Position numbers and translations under genes: made by a program. Positions 16,964 through 26,579 of a stretch of DNA of 64,000 bases are shown one piece after another. Source of the stretch: an uncultured Cohaesibacter sp. (GTDB lineage Bacteria > Pseudomonadota > Alphaproteobacteria > Rhizobiales > Cohaesibacteraceae); contig NZ_OY762905.1 of NCBI RefSeq assembly GCF_963666525.1, positions 3,265,501 through 3,329,500 of the forward strand, read 5' to 3'. The first letter of the stretch is position 1. Each line of letters opens with the position of its first letter. The notes beneath the pieces are model-generated. The model searched no databases. It had not been told where the DNA came from and worked only from the letters and a program-made list of their open reading frames with translations.

Positions 16964-18259
16964 CTAAACAATAACATCCATGGCTTCCTGTTCGCCGACG
17001 CTGAACACCCGCTTGTAACGGGCAATCTCGTCTTTCGGCCCCATGGCCTTGTTCGGATTGTCCGAAAGCTTGACCGTTGGCCGCCCGTTGGCCGAAACGG
17101 CCTTGCAGACGAGCGAGAAGGGCGATAGTTCATCGTCGGGCACCAAGCCCCTGAAATCATTGGTCAGCAGGGTGCCCCAGCCGAAGGAGACCCGCACCCG
17201 GCCATTGAACTTGTTGTAGAGCATGGCAATCTGGTCGACATCAAGGCCATCGGAGAAAATGATCAGCTTGTCGCGCGGGTCTTCCCCGCGGCTCTTCCAC
17301 CAGCGGATGGCCGTCTCTGCGGCCTCTTCGGGGCGGCCACTGTCGACGCGGATACCCGTCCAGTTGGTAAGCCAGTCCGGTGCGCGTTCGAGAAATCCCT
17401 TGGTGCCGTAGGTATCGGGCAGGATCACCCGCAGATTGCCGTCATGTTCGCGCTGCCAGTCCTCAAGGACACGGTAGGGGGCGTAGGCCAGTTGCTCGTC
17501 ATTCTCGGCCAGTGCCGAATAGACCATCGGCAGCTCGTGGGCATTGGTGCCGATGGCTTCCATCTCGCGCCGCATGGCGATCAGGCAGTTGGAGGTGCCG
17601 GTGAAATTGTCGCCCAGCCCTTCCTGCATGGCCTGCACACACCAGTCCTGCCAGAGGAAGGAATGGCGCCGCCGGGTGCCGAAATCGGCAACCTTCACAT
17701 CGCCGATTGTTCGCAGGCGCTCGACCTTCTCCCATAGCCGCGTCATGGCGCGGGCATAGAGGATCTGCAGCTCGAAGCGCTTCATCTTGTGCAGGATTGC
17801 CCGTGATCGCAGCTCCATGATCACCGACAGCGCCGGAATCTCCCAGAGCATCACTTCCGGCCAGGCGCCCTCGAAGGTCAGTTCATACTGATCGCCAACC
17901 CGCTCCAGATGATAGGGCGGCAGGGTGAGATTCTCGAACCACTCCATGAAGTCGGGATGAAACATCGAGCGCTTGCCATAGAACATGTTGCCGCGCAGCC
18001 AGGTGCTTTCGCCCCGCGACAGCTTCAGCCCACGGATATAGTCGAGCTGGGCCCGCAGCTCGCCCTCGTCGATCAGTTTGGCCAACGGCAGGGTCTTGGT
18101 TCGGTTGATCAGGCTGAACACCACATGCACGTCGGGTTTGTTGTGAAAAACCGATTGCGCCATCAGCAGCTTGTAGAAATCGGTGTCGATCAGAGAGCGG
18201 ACAATGGGGTCGATTTTCCAGCGGTGGCTGTAAACGCGAGATGCAAGATCGATGGTCAT
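16964..18259 (-). CDS. pncB: nicotinate phosphoribosyltransferase
   Basis: 431 residues, the normal PncB length. Motifs include SLIDTDFYKLLMAQSVF at the start, RRRHSFLWQDW with the phosphorylated His region, LPDTYGTKGFL, and IRVDSGRPEEAAE with the phosphate-binding stretch. It converts nicotinate, PRPP and ATP to nicotinate mononucleotide in NAD salvage. It follows pncA after 112 bases on the same strand, giving consecutive steps nicotinamide to nicotinate to NaMN. Confidence 0.95.
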   Translation of the reverse strand: MTIDLASRVYSHRWKIDPIVRSLIDTDFYKLLMAQSVFHNKPDVHVVFSLINRTKTLPLAKLIDEGELRAQLDYIRGLKLSRGESTWLRGNMFYGKRSMFHPDFMEWFENLTLPPYHLERVGDQYELTFEGAWPEVMLWEIPALSVIMELRSRAILHKMKRFELQILYARAMTRLWEKVERLRTIGDVKVADFGTRRRHSFLWQDWCVQAMQEGLGDNFTGTSNCLIAMRREMEAIGTNAHELPMVYSALAENDEQLAYAPYRVLEDWQREHDGNLRVILPDTYGTKGFLERAPDWLTNWTGIRVDSGRPEEAAETAIRWWKSRGEDPRDKLIIFSDGLDVDQIAMLYNKFNGRVRVSFGWGTLLTNDFRGLVPDDELSPFSLVCKAVSANGRPTVKLSDNPNKAMGPKDEIARYKRVFSVGEQEAMDVIV

Positions 18260-18371
18260 GATCTATCCTGAACAGTATTGGATGTCCGGCTGGCAAGAGG
18301 GGATATCAGGCAAAGAAACTCGACGGGGATATCTTGGAGGGCCATGGAATGCGCGGAACTGAAAGAGAGGC

Positions 18372-18986
18372 CTACTGGCCGATGATGGTGATAGTGTGGG
18401 CCTGCATTTCGTCGAGTGCCTGCCGCAGCGAACCGTTGAGATCAATGGCTCGACAGGCGGAAAGATCAACCGACACGTCAAACCCGAGTTTTGCAGCGTC
18501 TAGTGCCGAATAGCGCACACAAAAGTCCGTAGCAAGTCCTACAAATAGCAAGGAAACCACGCCCTTGTCGCGCAAATAGCCCTCAAGGCCGGTCGCAGTA
18601 TGATGGTCATTCTCGAAAAAGGCGGAGTAGCTGTCGATGGCCGGATTGGTTCCCTTGCGCAGAATGAGGTCTGCCCGAGCGGTGGCCAGCCCCGCGTGGA
18701 ATGCGGCTCCGTCCGTGCCCTGAACGCAATGATCTGGCCAAAGCACCTGGTCCCCATAGGGCATCTCCACCATGTCATAGGGGGCTTTGCCGTCATGGGC
18801 GCTGGCAAACGAACTGTGACCGGACGGGTGCCAGTCCTGCGTTAGCACGACGTGGGCGAAGGAGTGCTGCATCAGGTTGATGCGCTCGATGATCTCGTCA
18901 CCACCGGGAACGGCCAGCGCTCCGCCGGGACAGAAGTCGTTCTGAACATCGATGATGATGAGTGCCTGATGTTGCGCAGGATCCAT
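18372..18986 (-). CDS. pncA: bifunctional nicotinamidase/pyrazinamidase
   Basis: 204 residues of the isochorismatase-like hydrolase fold. The catalytic triad is visible as D13 (IIIDVQNDF), K111 (RKGTNP) and C156 (ATDFCVRYS). The metal site is D51 and H53 (QDWHPSGH) and H86 (WPDHCVQ). It deamidates nicotinamide to nicotinate, the substrate of the neighbouring pncB. Confidence 0.95.
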   Translation of the reverse strand: MDPAQHQALIIIDVQNDFCPGGALAVPGGDEIIERINLMQHSFAHVVLTQDWHPSGHSSFASAHDGKAPYDMVEMPYGDQVLWPDHCVQGTDGAAFHAGLATARADLILRKGTNPAIDSYSAFFENDHHTATGLEGYLRDKGVVSLLFVGLATDFCVRYSALDAAKLGFDVSVDLSACRAIDLNGSLRQALDEMQAHTITIIGQ

Positions 18987-19144
18987 GCTAGGCGCCTTTC
19001 CGGAGGACTTGGCCCGAACGGCCAGAACGGAATGTTTTTACGGAATGATTTTCTGGTACTAAATCAAAGAATTGTCCCATGCGCCAGATGGCGGCTGAAA
19101 GAAATGACAAGAATCTCCGGCAGCCTGGCTGTTGCCAAAACGAA

Positions 19145-19170
19145 AAAAGGCCGGATGAGACCGGCCTTTT
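19145..19170 (-). terminator. intrinsic terminator downstream of the cytochrome c gene
   Basis: Stem GGCCGG (19149-19154) / CCGGCC (19161-19166) extended by A/T pairs, loop ATGAGA. On the minus strand it is followed by six T, and it lies 45 bases after the cytochrome c stop. The plus strand also has TTTT, so weak bidirectional action is possible. Confidence 0.8.
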
Positions 19171-19215
19171 GTTGGCATTCAGCACCCCTAGAGGTGAATG
19201 GCGGTGCCTGTACTG

Positions 19216-19734
19216 TTATTTCAAAGTCTGCAGATAGGCGATAAGGTCGGCACGATCTTCAGGCTTCTTGAGACCGGCAAAGGCCATGGCTGTGCCCGGA
19301 ACCAGATCTTTCGGCTTGGTCAGATAGACATTGAGGGTTTCCGGATCCCAGCTCTTGCCTTCCCCGAAGGAATGCATGGCGTCGGTGTATTTGAAATCGG
19401 AAACCGAAGCGACAGCGCGGTCGACGACACCGAACAGATGCGGACCGGTCTTGTTGGCTGCCCCTGAATCGAAGGTGTGGCAGGCGGCGCATTTCTTGGC
19501 GACTTTCTCACCCTTGCCGGCATCGGCCGAAGCAAGAAGGGTGGCGAAATCAACCTCCGGTGCAGCTTCCTTGCCTGGTGTGGCGCCAGATGCATCGGCA
19601 ACTTCAATAACATAACCGGGCTGAGCAGGGGCTTCATCATTGAAGATATAGCCGGTTGCCATCCCTGTAACCATTGTAAAAATAAGGGCCATCAAAATAG
19701 CGCCAGCTATTTTGTTGAATTCGAAAAAGTTCAT
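19216..19734 (-). CDS. membrane-anchored c-type cytochrome
   Basis: 172 residues. An uncleaved N-terminal membrane anchor (AGAILMALIFTMVTGMATGYIF) is followed by a short linker and a class I cytochrome c domain. The heme motif is CAACH (C82, C85, H86), and the distal Met lies in the GTAMAF stretch near residue 150. This matches the anchored CycM/cytochrome c552 type that carries electrons from the bc1 complex to terminal oxidases. The start at 19734 (MNFFEFNKIAG) follows a GGGAG site; the frame upstream is not conserved. Confidence 0.88.
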   Translation of the reverse strand: MNFFEFNKIAGAILMALIFTMVTGMATGYIFNDEAPAQPGYVIEVADASGATPGKEAAPEVDFATLLASADAGKGEKVAKKCAACHTFDSGAANKTGPHLFGVVDRAVASVSDFKYTDAMHSFGEGKSWDPETLNVYLTKPKDLVPGTAMAFAGLKKPEDRADLIAYLQTLK

Positions 19735-19923
19735 TGGTCCTTGCTCCCGGTCTTTTGCAGGACGAAACGGATCGTGCCTAGGATTGGTCCTAAGGTTCAT
19801 TCGGTAATTCTTCCTGCGGAAACTACTAGCTTTTCCTGATGAATGTCCATAGGAATAGCGGCTAAGTTTGCTCGACTTTCGCCATAGAGCGAGAGCTTTT
19901 CAACAACATAAGGGGGAATGCTT

Positions 19924-20679
19924 ATGTCTACCAACGGGATGGCTGCCAAACCGATCATTCTGATACCGGCGCGCATGGCGTCGATGCGTCTGCCGGGCAA
20001 GCCGTTGCTGGACATCTCTGGCGTACCGATGATCACCCAGGTCTGGCGTCGCGCCGTGGAGGCCGACATAGGGCCGGTTGTCGTGGCTGCCGATGGGCAT
20101 GAGATCGCGGAAGTGATCCGCAAGGAAGGCGGCGACGCCGTTGTCACCAATCCCGCCCACCCCTCCGGTTCGGACCGTATTTCAGAGGCGCTGGAGCACT
20201 ATGATCCCAACCGGCACTATGATGTGGTGATCAACGTTCAGGGCGATCTGCCGACCATTGATCCCGCCGCAATCCGCTCCTGCTTCAAGCCATTGGAAGA
20301 CCCCGCGGTCGATATCGCAACCCTCGCGGTACAGATTTCCAACGAAGAGGAAAAGACCAACCCCAATGTCGTCAAGATCGTCTCGTCGCCGCTCGGTGGC
20401 GGCCGCATGAGGGCGCTTTATTTCACCCGCGCCACTGCACCCCATGGCGATGGACCACTCTATCATCACATAGGCATCTATGCCTATCGCCGCACCGCTC
20501 TTGAGAAATTCATCTCCCTGCCGGTCTCTCCGTTGGAGAAGCGCGAGAAGCTTGAACAGCTGCGCGCTCTTGAGGCCGGCATGCGCATCGATGTGATGGT
20601 CGTCAATGATATTCCGCTCGGAGTTGACACGCCCGCCGATTTGCAAAAGGCACGTGACATCCTCGCCTCGAGAGCGTAA
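19924..20679 (+). CDS. kdsB: 3-deoxy-manno-octulosonate cytidylyltransferase
   Basis: 251 residues. The nucleotide-binding [29 protein letters not shown] and [12 protein letters not shown] signatures identify KdsB, which makes CMP-Kdo for lipopolysaccharide inner core. The ATG at 19924 has an AGGGGG site at the usual distance; the ATG two codons earlier sits too close to it. pheA follows after 63 bases, a pairing that recurs in Rhizobiales. Confidence 0.94.
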   Translation: MSTNGMAAKPIILIPARMASMRLPGKPLLDISGVPMITQVWRRAVEADIGPVVVAADGHEIAEVIRKEGGDAVVTNPAHPSGSDRISEALEHYDPNRHYDVVINVQGDLPTIDPAAIRSCFKPLEDPAVDIATLAVQISNEEEKTNPNVVKIVSSPLGGGRMRALYFTRATAPHGDGPLYHHIGIYAYRRTALEKFISLPVSPLEKREKLEQLRALEAGMRIDVMVVNDIPLGVDTPADLQKARDILASRA

Positions 20680-20742
20680 AGCAGGCAGACCGCGAATTTC
20701 CAATCATGCAAGGGGCACGGGGGTGCCCGGTAAGGAGCCGTT

Positions 20743-21630
20743 ATGATCGCCAAGAAAGTTGTTTTTCAGGGGGAACCTGGTGCCAATTCGCACACCGCCT
20801 GCAACAATGTGTTTCCAGAGTCCGAAGCGATCCCGATGGCGACCTTTGAAGACTGCTTCAATGCCGTGCAGAATGATCAGGCTGATCTGGCCATGATCCC
20901 CATCGAGAATTCGGTGGCCGGGCGCGTGGCCGATATCCATCATCTTATGCCGACGTCCGACCTGCACATCATCGGCGAATACTTCCTGCCCATCCATCAC
21001 CAGCTGGTTGGCCTGCGCGGGGCAAAGCTGGAAGAAATCAAGTCAGTGCAGAGCCATGTCATGGCGCTGGGCCAGTGCCGCAAGATCATCCGTGAACGCA
21101 AATGGCAGGCCATTGTTGGCGCCGACACGGCTGGATCTGCGCACCAGATCTCCCAGCAGGGTGATCGCAGCAAGGCCGCCATCGCATCCGAGCTGGCCGC
21201 CGACATCTATGATCTCGACATTCTCAAGGCCGACATCGAGGATGAGGATCACAACACGACACGCTTCATCATCCTGTCGAAATACCCGATACGGGCCGAC
21301 CTCAACAGCGGGCTCGTGGTCACCACCTTCGTCTTCCGGGTCCGCAACGTGCCGGCCGCTCTCTACAAGGCTCTTGGCGGCTTTGCCACCAATGGCGTCA
21401 ACATGACCAAGCTGGAGAGCTATCAGACTGGCGGCAAGTTTTTCGCAACCCAGTTTTACGCCGACATCGAGGGACATCCGGACGATACCCATGTCCGGCT
21501 TGCTCTGGAAGAGCTGCGTTTCTTCTCGGCGGAACTGAAGATTCTGGGTATCTATCCAGCGCACGAATATCGCAGGAAGAACCACGAACCGGAAGCGAAC
21601 CGCGAACTGCGGCCAAGTCCCGACGTTTGA
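20743..21630 (+). CDS. pheA: prephenate dehydratase
   Basis: 295 residues without a chorismate mutase domain. The prephenate dehydratase domain starts VVFQGEPGANSH and contains the catalytic-loop TTRF at 172-175. A C-terminal ACT domain (about 195-275) includes NMTKLESYQTGGKFFATQF, with the phenylalanine-binding LES region. It converts prephenate to phenylpyruvate and is expected to be inhibited by phenylalanine. It follows kdsB and ends just before a structured terminator region. Confidence 0.94.
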   Translation: MIAKKVVFQGEPGANSHTACNNVFPESEAIPMATFEDCFNAVQNDQADLAMIPIENSVAGRVADIHHLMPTSDLHIIGEYFLPIHHQLVGLRGAKLEEIKSVQSHVMALGQCRKIIRERKWQAIVGADTAGSAHQISQQGDRSKAAIASELAADIYDLDILKADIEDEDHNTTRFIILSKYPIRADLNSGLVVTTFVFRVRNVPAALYKALGGFATNGVNMTKLESYQTGGKFFATQFYADIEGHPDDTHVRLALEELRFFSAELKILGIYPAHEYRRKNHEPEANRELRPSPDV

Positions 21631-21655
21631 AAGGGATAGCCCCTAAGGGCTCGAC

Positions 21656-21733
21656 AAGGCTCGAAAAGACATGCGGTCTCCTGCGAGGCCGAGACGGAAC
21701 TGGGCACGGTCCATCGGATCGAGCCTTTTTTAT
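21656..21733 (+). terminator. terminator with a large structured loop, possible small RNA end
   Basis: AAGGCTCGA (21656-21664) pairs with TCGAGCCTT (21719-21727), followed by TTTTATT. The 54-base loop contains GTCTC (21676-21680) and GAGAC (21691-21695), which can form an inner hairpin. A separate hairpin AGCCC-CTAA-GGGCT precedes it at 21638-21651. It will end the kdsB-pheA transcript; the size of the loop suggests it may also yield a stable 3' RNA. Confidence 0.6.
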
Positions 21734-21767
21734 TGCAGGCGAAAATTGCTCGCGGGCGTTGTCTGCG

Positions 21768-22208
21768 TCAGCACTGGTGAGAGTAGGTGAAGACCAGCCG
21801 ATCCGTGGTCCAGCGTCCTGTCGGCACGCAGCGTTGCTGCACTTCCCGGCTTCCTTCCACGGTCACCCGCAGCTGGTTGCCGGACACCGGCCCTTCAACA
21901 TGATAGGGCATGGGCGAGTCCGGGCAATATTTTGAAAAGACCCGGGCCGTGCCATTGTACCAGTTGCCCTGTTTTACCCCGTCAAACAGCAACGTGCCCG
22001 GCCCGACAGCCAGCCCGGCCCTAGGGCGCTCATAGTAGAACCAGCGATTGTTTCCCTGTGCGACAAGCCGCATCAGTGATCCGTTGTGCCACCAGCAACT
22101 GTCTGCTGCGGCTGGAGCGATACTCATGGCTGTGAAGGCAGAAACCTGCAGCGCCAATATCAGCAGTAAATGACATTTTGTGCGAATGAGGTGCGAAATG
22201 ACTGTCAT
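21768..22208 (-). CDS. conserved-looking secreted protein of unknown function
   Basis: 146 residues with a signal peptide (hydrophobic LLLILALQVSAFTAMSIAPAAA, cleavage before DSCWW). The mature part is rich in aromatic residues and begins SCWWHNGSLMRLV, with motifs FYYERPR, GTLLFDGVKQGNWYNGTA and a terminal Cys. Four cysteines in the mature chain suggest two disulfides. A strong GGGGAGG site precedes the start. I recognise it as resembling rhizobial hypothetical proteins but know no function. Confidence 0.7.
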   Translation of the reverse strand: MTVISHLIRTKCHLLLILALQVSAFTAMSIAPAAADSCWWHNGSLMRLVAQGNNRWFYYERPRAGLAVGPGTLLFDGVKQGNWYNGTARVFSKYCPDSPMPYHVEGPVSGNQLRVTVEGSREVQQRCVPTGRWTTDRLVFTYSHQC

Positions 22209-22547
22209 GATGATTGCCCTCCCCGAAAAATCTCATGCAAGTATTTCAATGTAACATGGCGACATCCCCGATAGAAGCGATCGAAAGTCGGTACATACGA
22301 TGGCGAGGTAAAAGACGGAGATATCTGCCTGTCGAAATACTGATGCCATGTGTGCACCTTCAACTGGATGTAGCACCATAAATATTGGGCAAAATTGAAG
22401 GGCAATTTCATTTGATTATACGAAGTATTAAGCATAATTCGCCCGATGAAGCCGCTATGCCATTGGAATTACGTCATTGCATGACTCACTATTTCTCAAC
22501 TTTTTTTGGATATTTTACCTCGGTGACCATTATTAAGGGCAGATGAA
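22209..22547. other. intergenic region before the GGDEF/EAL gene
   Basis: 339 bases, more AT-rich than its surroundings, between a divergent secreted-protein gene and the GGDEF/EAL gene. An AAGGGCAG site at 22533-22542 belongs to the downstream TTG start. No RNA gene or clear repeat was found. Confidence 0.5.
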
Positions 22548-25241
22548 TTGATTGGCACTCGCAATATAACGTTGCTGAAAAGCTGGCTTCTTCTGAAGGC
22601 GCGCATCCTGAATGTCGCCAACCTGCCTGCCATTACCGCGACGCTGGTCATTATCGTGGTCACCCTGATAGCCGAGGATATCAGCGGCACGGCCTACATC
22701 GAGAAGTCCCGGTCCGATCTGCATAACAAGGCAACGCAGACGGCCCTGTCGCTGCAGGGCGCCATCATTGCCAACATCGAGAGCGGACGCGGCCTTGCCA
22801 ATGTGTTGGCGACTGAACCGAACATGAGCAACGAGCGGTTCAATTTGCTGGCCAAGCAGATCATGCACCGCTATTCCTTCATGAAGATTCTGGCGACAGC
22901 GCCGGGGCTCGTCGTCAATCGGATCTATCCGCTCGAAGGCAATGAGAATGTCATAGGTCTGGACTATCGCAAGAATGACGCCCAGAAGGAAATGGTACTT
23001 CGGGCGCGCGACACCAATCAACTGACCATGGCTGGGCCGCTTGATCTGGTACAGGGCGGGCAGGGGTTGGTTATCCGCTATCCTGTCTATGTCGACGATC
23101 CTGCAAGAGGCCGCTATTTCTGGGGTATTGTCTCTTCCGTTCTTGAGATGCAGCGTTTCTATGAAGTGCTGGGGCTGATGGACAACGGGGACGACGTGGA
23201 ATATGCGCTTGTTGGCCGTGACGGCAAGGGCGCCGATGGCGAACAGTTTTTCGGCGATGCGCGCATTCATGAACTGGACCCGATCAAGGTCAAGGTGAAT
23301 TTTCAGGTTGCATCATGGGAGCTGCTGGCTGTGCCAAAGGCGGGCTGGATCGTGCCAGCCTCGATCTACTGGATCATCCGCTTGATTGCCTTTGTTGCCT
23401 TCCTGTTTGTCGTTGTGCCAATGGTCATCGTGGCAAGACTGTCACGGGAGCGCATGGCCCATTTGAACGCCCATATCGAGAGTCAGAGAGAACTCGCTCG
23501 CGTTTCAAAACGCTTTGAGCTGGCCGTGGAAGCGCTGAAGCTCGGTGTCTGGGAATATGATCCAAGCACGAGGAAGTTTTACTGGGACGCCCAGACAAGG
23601 GAAATCTACGGCGTCGACGCCGATTATGACGTCAATGACCTGTCATGGAAGTCGCTGCTGGCACCGGAAGATCGCAAGCGCATCTTCCTTGAGGGGCCGG
23701 GCGTGATTGCCCAGGAGGGCAAGTATCTCACGGACTATCGCCTGATCATGCCGGACGGCAAGACCAAGACTATCCGGGTGTCTGCCTTCAGTTGGGTTGA
23801 TGAGGATGGCAAGTTCAAATATGTCGGTGTGAACTGGGACATCACCCAGCACGTTGCTCGTGAGCAGGCGCTGCATGAAGCGCGGGCCGTAGGCGAATTG
23901 CGTTATCAGGAGTTGGAGAAGGCCAAGACCCGCATCGAGTTCAACGCGCTGCACGACTATCTCACCAAGCTGCCGAACCGCCGCTACATGGATGATTATC
24001 TGGCGGGTTCCGAGGTTCGCGGCAGGACGTTTGTCCGGGATTCCGACAGCTGGCTCCTGAAGATCGATCTTGATGGCTTCAAGGAAATCAACGACAGCTT
24101 CGGCCATGCCGCAGGGGACGCGATCCTTGTCAAGGTCGCCGAGCTGCTGCGCGAACTGACCGAGGCCGATGAATTCATCTCTCGCATCGGTGGCGACGAA
24201 TTCGTCGTTCTGTGCTCTGGCAAGGCCAATCCGAAACGCCCTCAGGAACTGGCCGAGCGGTTTATTGCCGAGGTTCAGAAACCCTATGACTATAACGGTC
24301 TGACGTGCCGGATTGGCGCCAGCATAGGTATTTCCAACTGGAAGGACGCCAAGGGCGATCCGGACAAGCTGCGCTCCAATGCCGATCTCGCGCTTTATCA
24401 GTCAAAGCAGAGCGGCAAGGGCTGCTTCACCTTCTTCAGCCAGCCGCTGTTCGACAATGCCAGCGAAAAGCGCCGTCTGGCGGATGATCTGTTGCGCGGT
24501 ATCGAGAACAACGAATTCATTGCCTATTATCAGGGCCAGTATGACGCCAGAACCCACAAGCTGGTGGGGGCCGAAGCGTTGGCGCGCTGGGTACATCCCG
24601 AACGGGGCATTGTCTATCCGGACAAGTTTATCGAACTGGCGGACAGCCTTGGCGTGACCAACGAAATTGACGCGATGATCATGGAGCACGCGCTGGCGAC
24701 CAAGGCCTACTGGGCCGAGAACAAGCTGCATGTCGACCGCATTTCTGTCAACGTTTCGGCCAAGCGCCTCAGCGACCGGGATCTGATCCCGAGCCTCAAG
24801 GCTCTGGACTTCGATCCCTCGAACCTGACGTTCGAACTGGTGGAATCGACCTTCCTGGACAGGAGCGCACCGCAGGTGGCGGCCAATATCCGCCGTCTGC
24901 GTGAAATGAACATCGAGATCGAGATCGATGATTTCGGCACCGCCTATGCGTCCATCGTCAGCCTGACCCATCTGCTGCCGAACCGGCTCAAGATCGATCG
25001 TGAGCTGATCTTCCCGGTCTCGTCCAGTGAACACCAACGCGAACTGGTGCATTCGATCATCCACATCGGGCGGACACTTGGTATCGGTATCGTGGCCGAA
25101 GGCATCGAAACCATGGAACACGCGGAAATACTCCGTGTCATGGGTGCCGATCTGTTGCAGGGCTTTGCCTTCTGCAAGCCGATGGCCCGCGAACAGTTTC
25201 TGGCGCACCACATGGCAAAGAACAGCTTCATCGTCGCCTGA
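22548..25241 (+). CDS. CHASE-PAS-GGDEF-EAL cyclic-di-GMP signalling protein
   Basis: 897 residues from a TTG start preceded by AAGGG. Membrane segments at about 26-46 and 268-292 enclose a periplasmic CHASE-like sensor domain. A PAS domain follows at about 325-430, then GGDEF with an intact RIGGDEF site near 546-552, then EAL with EALARW near 675, DDFGTAYAS and AEGIE. Both catalytic signatures look intact, so it may both make and break c-di-GMP, with the sensor domains deciding the balance. The ligand is unknown. It stands alone, between divergent and convergent neighbours. Confidence 0.9.
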   Translation: MIGTRNITLLKSWLLLKARILNVANLPAITATLVIIVVTLIAEDISGTAYIEKSRSDLHNKATQTALSLQGAIIANIESGRGLANVLATEPNMSNERFNLLAKQIMHRYSFMKILATAPGLVVNRIYPLEGNENVIGLDYRKNDAQKEMVLRARDTNQLTMAGPLDLVQGGQGLVIRYPVYVDDPARGRYFWGIVSSVLEMQRFYEVLGLMDNGDDVEYALVGRDGKGADGEQFFGDARIHELDPIKVKVNFQVASWELLAVPKAGWIVPASIYWIIRLIAFVAFLFVVVPMVIVARLSRERMAHLNAHIESQRELARVSKRFELAVEALKLGVWEYDPSTRKFYWDAQTREIYGVDADYDVNDLSWKSLLAPEDRKRIFLEGPGVIAQEGKYLTDYRLIMPDGKTKTIRVSAFSWVDEDGKFKYVGVNWDITQHVAREQALHEARAVGELRYQELEKAKTRIEFNALHDYLTKLPNRRYMDDYLAGSEVRGRTFVRDSDSWLLKIDLDGFKEINDSFGHAAGDAILVKVAELLRELTEADEFISRIGGDEFVVLCSGKANPKRPQELAERFIAEVQKPYDYNGLTCRIGASIGISNWKDAKGDPDKLRSNADLALYQSKQSGKGCFTFFSQPLFDNASEKRRLADDLLRGIENNEFIAYYQGQYDARTHKLVGAEALARWVHPERGIVYPDKFIELADSLGVTNEIDAMIMEHALATKAYWAENKLHVDRISVNVSAKRLSDRDLIPSLKALDFDPSNLTFELVESTFLDRSAPQVAANIRRLREMNIEIEIDDFGTAYASIVSLTHLLPNRLKIDRELIFPVSSSEHQRELVHSIIHIGRTLGIGIVAEGIETMEHAEILRVMGADLLQGFAFCKPMAREQFLAHHMAKNSFIVA

Positions 25242-25302
25242 CCTGCTTGACAGGGGCCTCGGCGCTGATTCAATGGGAGATCCTTCAGCGGGCTTCAAAA
25301 GC

Positions 25303-25328
25303 AATGAGGCCGAACAAGCGGCCTCATT
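25303..25328. terminator. bidirectional terminator between GGDEF/EAL and beta-lactamase-fold genes
   Basis: A 10-bp perfect stem, AATGAGGCCG (25303-25312) with CGGCCTCATT (25319-25328), and a 6-base loop. It is followed by CTTCC on the plus strand and by GCTTTTG on the minus strand. It sits between convergent genes. Confidence 0.65.
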
Positions 25329-25356
25329 CTTCCAGATCAGATGTCTGTAATTCGCC

Positions 25357-26280
25357 TCAGCCCATCAACTGATAGGTTACGGGCACAAAGCGGAAGCCCT
25401 GATCCCGTTTCTCAACGAACCCTGCGGCCGGAAACGGCATGTGATAGCCGATCAGCGGAATGCGATCCGTTGCGACCATGTCCAGCACCTTGCGGCGCGT
25501 CTGTACGGCCATCGCCTTGTCCGCATCGAACTTGACCTCCCAGTCCGGATAGGCCAGCGACCAGACATAGTGATTGGCCAGATCGGCCATCAGCAGCAAC
25601 TGCTTGCCCATGCTGTCCAGCATAAAGCTCATGTGGCCCGGAGTATGGCCGAAGGTGGCCATGGCGGTGATGCCCGGCGCGACCGTGTCGCCATCCTTGA
25701 GGAAGGTCATCTTCTCGGCCAAAGGCCTGACATTCTTCTCGAAGCCGTCATTGCCAGCCTTTGACCAGTGGTCGAACTCAACCTGACCCGTGAGATAGGC
25801 GGCGTTGGCAAAGGTTGGCATGCCATCCATCATCAACCCGCCAATATGGTCGCCATGCATGTGGGTGAGCACCACATGGGTGACGTCTGCGGGCGCAAGC
25901 CCGGCCTCGGCCAGAGCTGCAGTGATGCCGGCGGCGTTGAGCCCCGTATCGAACAGGATGATGTTGCCGCCCGAGCGCACCAGCGTCGGGGTGAAGTAGA
26001 ATTGCGCCATGTCCGTGCCGATGAAATTGTCGGCGCTGACCTTGGCAAACACGTCGTCTGAAACATTCACCCCGAAGATGCCGTGTGGCTTCTCGCGCGG
26101 GGCAGACCCGGCCAGAAGCGCGATGACATCAAGGTCACCCAGCTTGAAGCCGCGAGCCTTGGCCATGGGCAGGGCGGGTTTCATCATGTCTTGCGCCTTC
26201 GATGGGCCGGATGTCAGCATGAGACCGGCAGCGCCCACGGCTCCGACCATCGCCATGCGCCGATCAATTGAAAAGGTCAT
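25357..26280 (-). CDS. secreted metallo-beta-lactamase-fold hydrolase
   Basis: 307 residues. The N-terminus (IDRRMAMVGAVGAAGLMLTSG) looks like a Tat signal with cleavage near AQD. The metal motif HMHGDH is at 140-145, with further ligands in FGHTPGH, LMADLANH and IGYHMPFP. This is the MBL fold of lactonase-like or quorum-quenching-like hydrolases, but the substrate cannot be inferred. It is encoded alone, convergent with the GGDEF/EAL gene. Confidence 0.85.
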   Translation of the reverse strand: MTFSIDRRMAMVGAVGAAGLMLTSGPSKAQDMMKPALPMAKARGFKLGDLDVIALLAGSAPREKPHGIFGVNVSDDVFAKVSADNFIGTDMAQFYFTPTLVRSGGNIILFDTGLNAAGITAALAEAGLAPADVTHVVLTHMHGDHIGGLMMDGMPTFANAAYLTGQVEFDHWSKAGNDGFEKNVRPLAEKMTFLKDGDTVAPGITAMATFGHTPGHMSFMLDSMGKQLLLMADLANHYVWSLAYPDWEVKFDADKAMAVQTRRKVLDMVATDRIPLIGYHMPFPAAGFVEKRDQGFRFVPVTYQLMG

Positions 26281-26579
26281 AGTGTGTCTCCCCTTGTCAC
26301 CATGTCACCAAACAGTTTTCTCAAATCCGCTCTGGAGCAGCAGCCTATTCGCTTGTACTTCTGGCAGTCGCGGTTGGTGATGCAGTGTAGGGGAGGTCGG
26401 TTGAGGTGGCGAGACACTATCCTGTGATGAAATCGTGTTCGGCCTCTCCTCGCGCAAATGTGTACGGCGCGAATGTGTAGACAATGTTTCGAATTGTTTC
26501 GGGCCTTAACGGGATCTCAATCGAAATGGGATACCACCAACCAGAGGCCTTAAGCGAAAGAAAAGGGAAGGATCCAACC

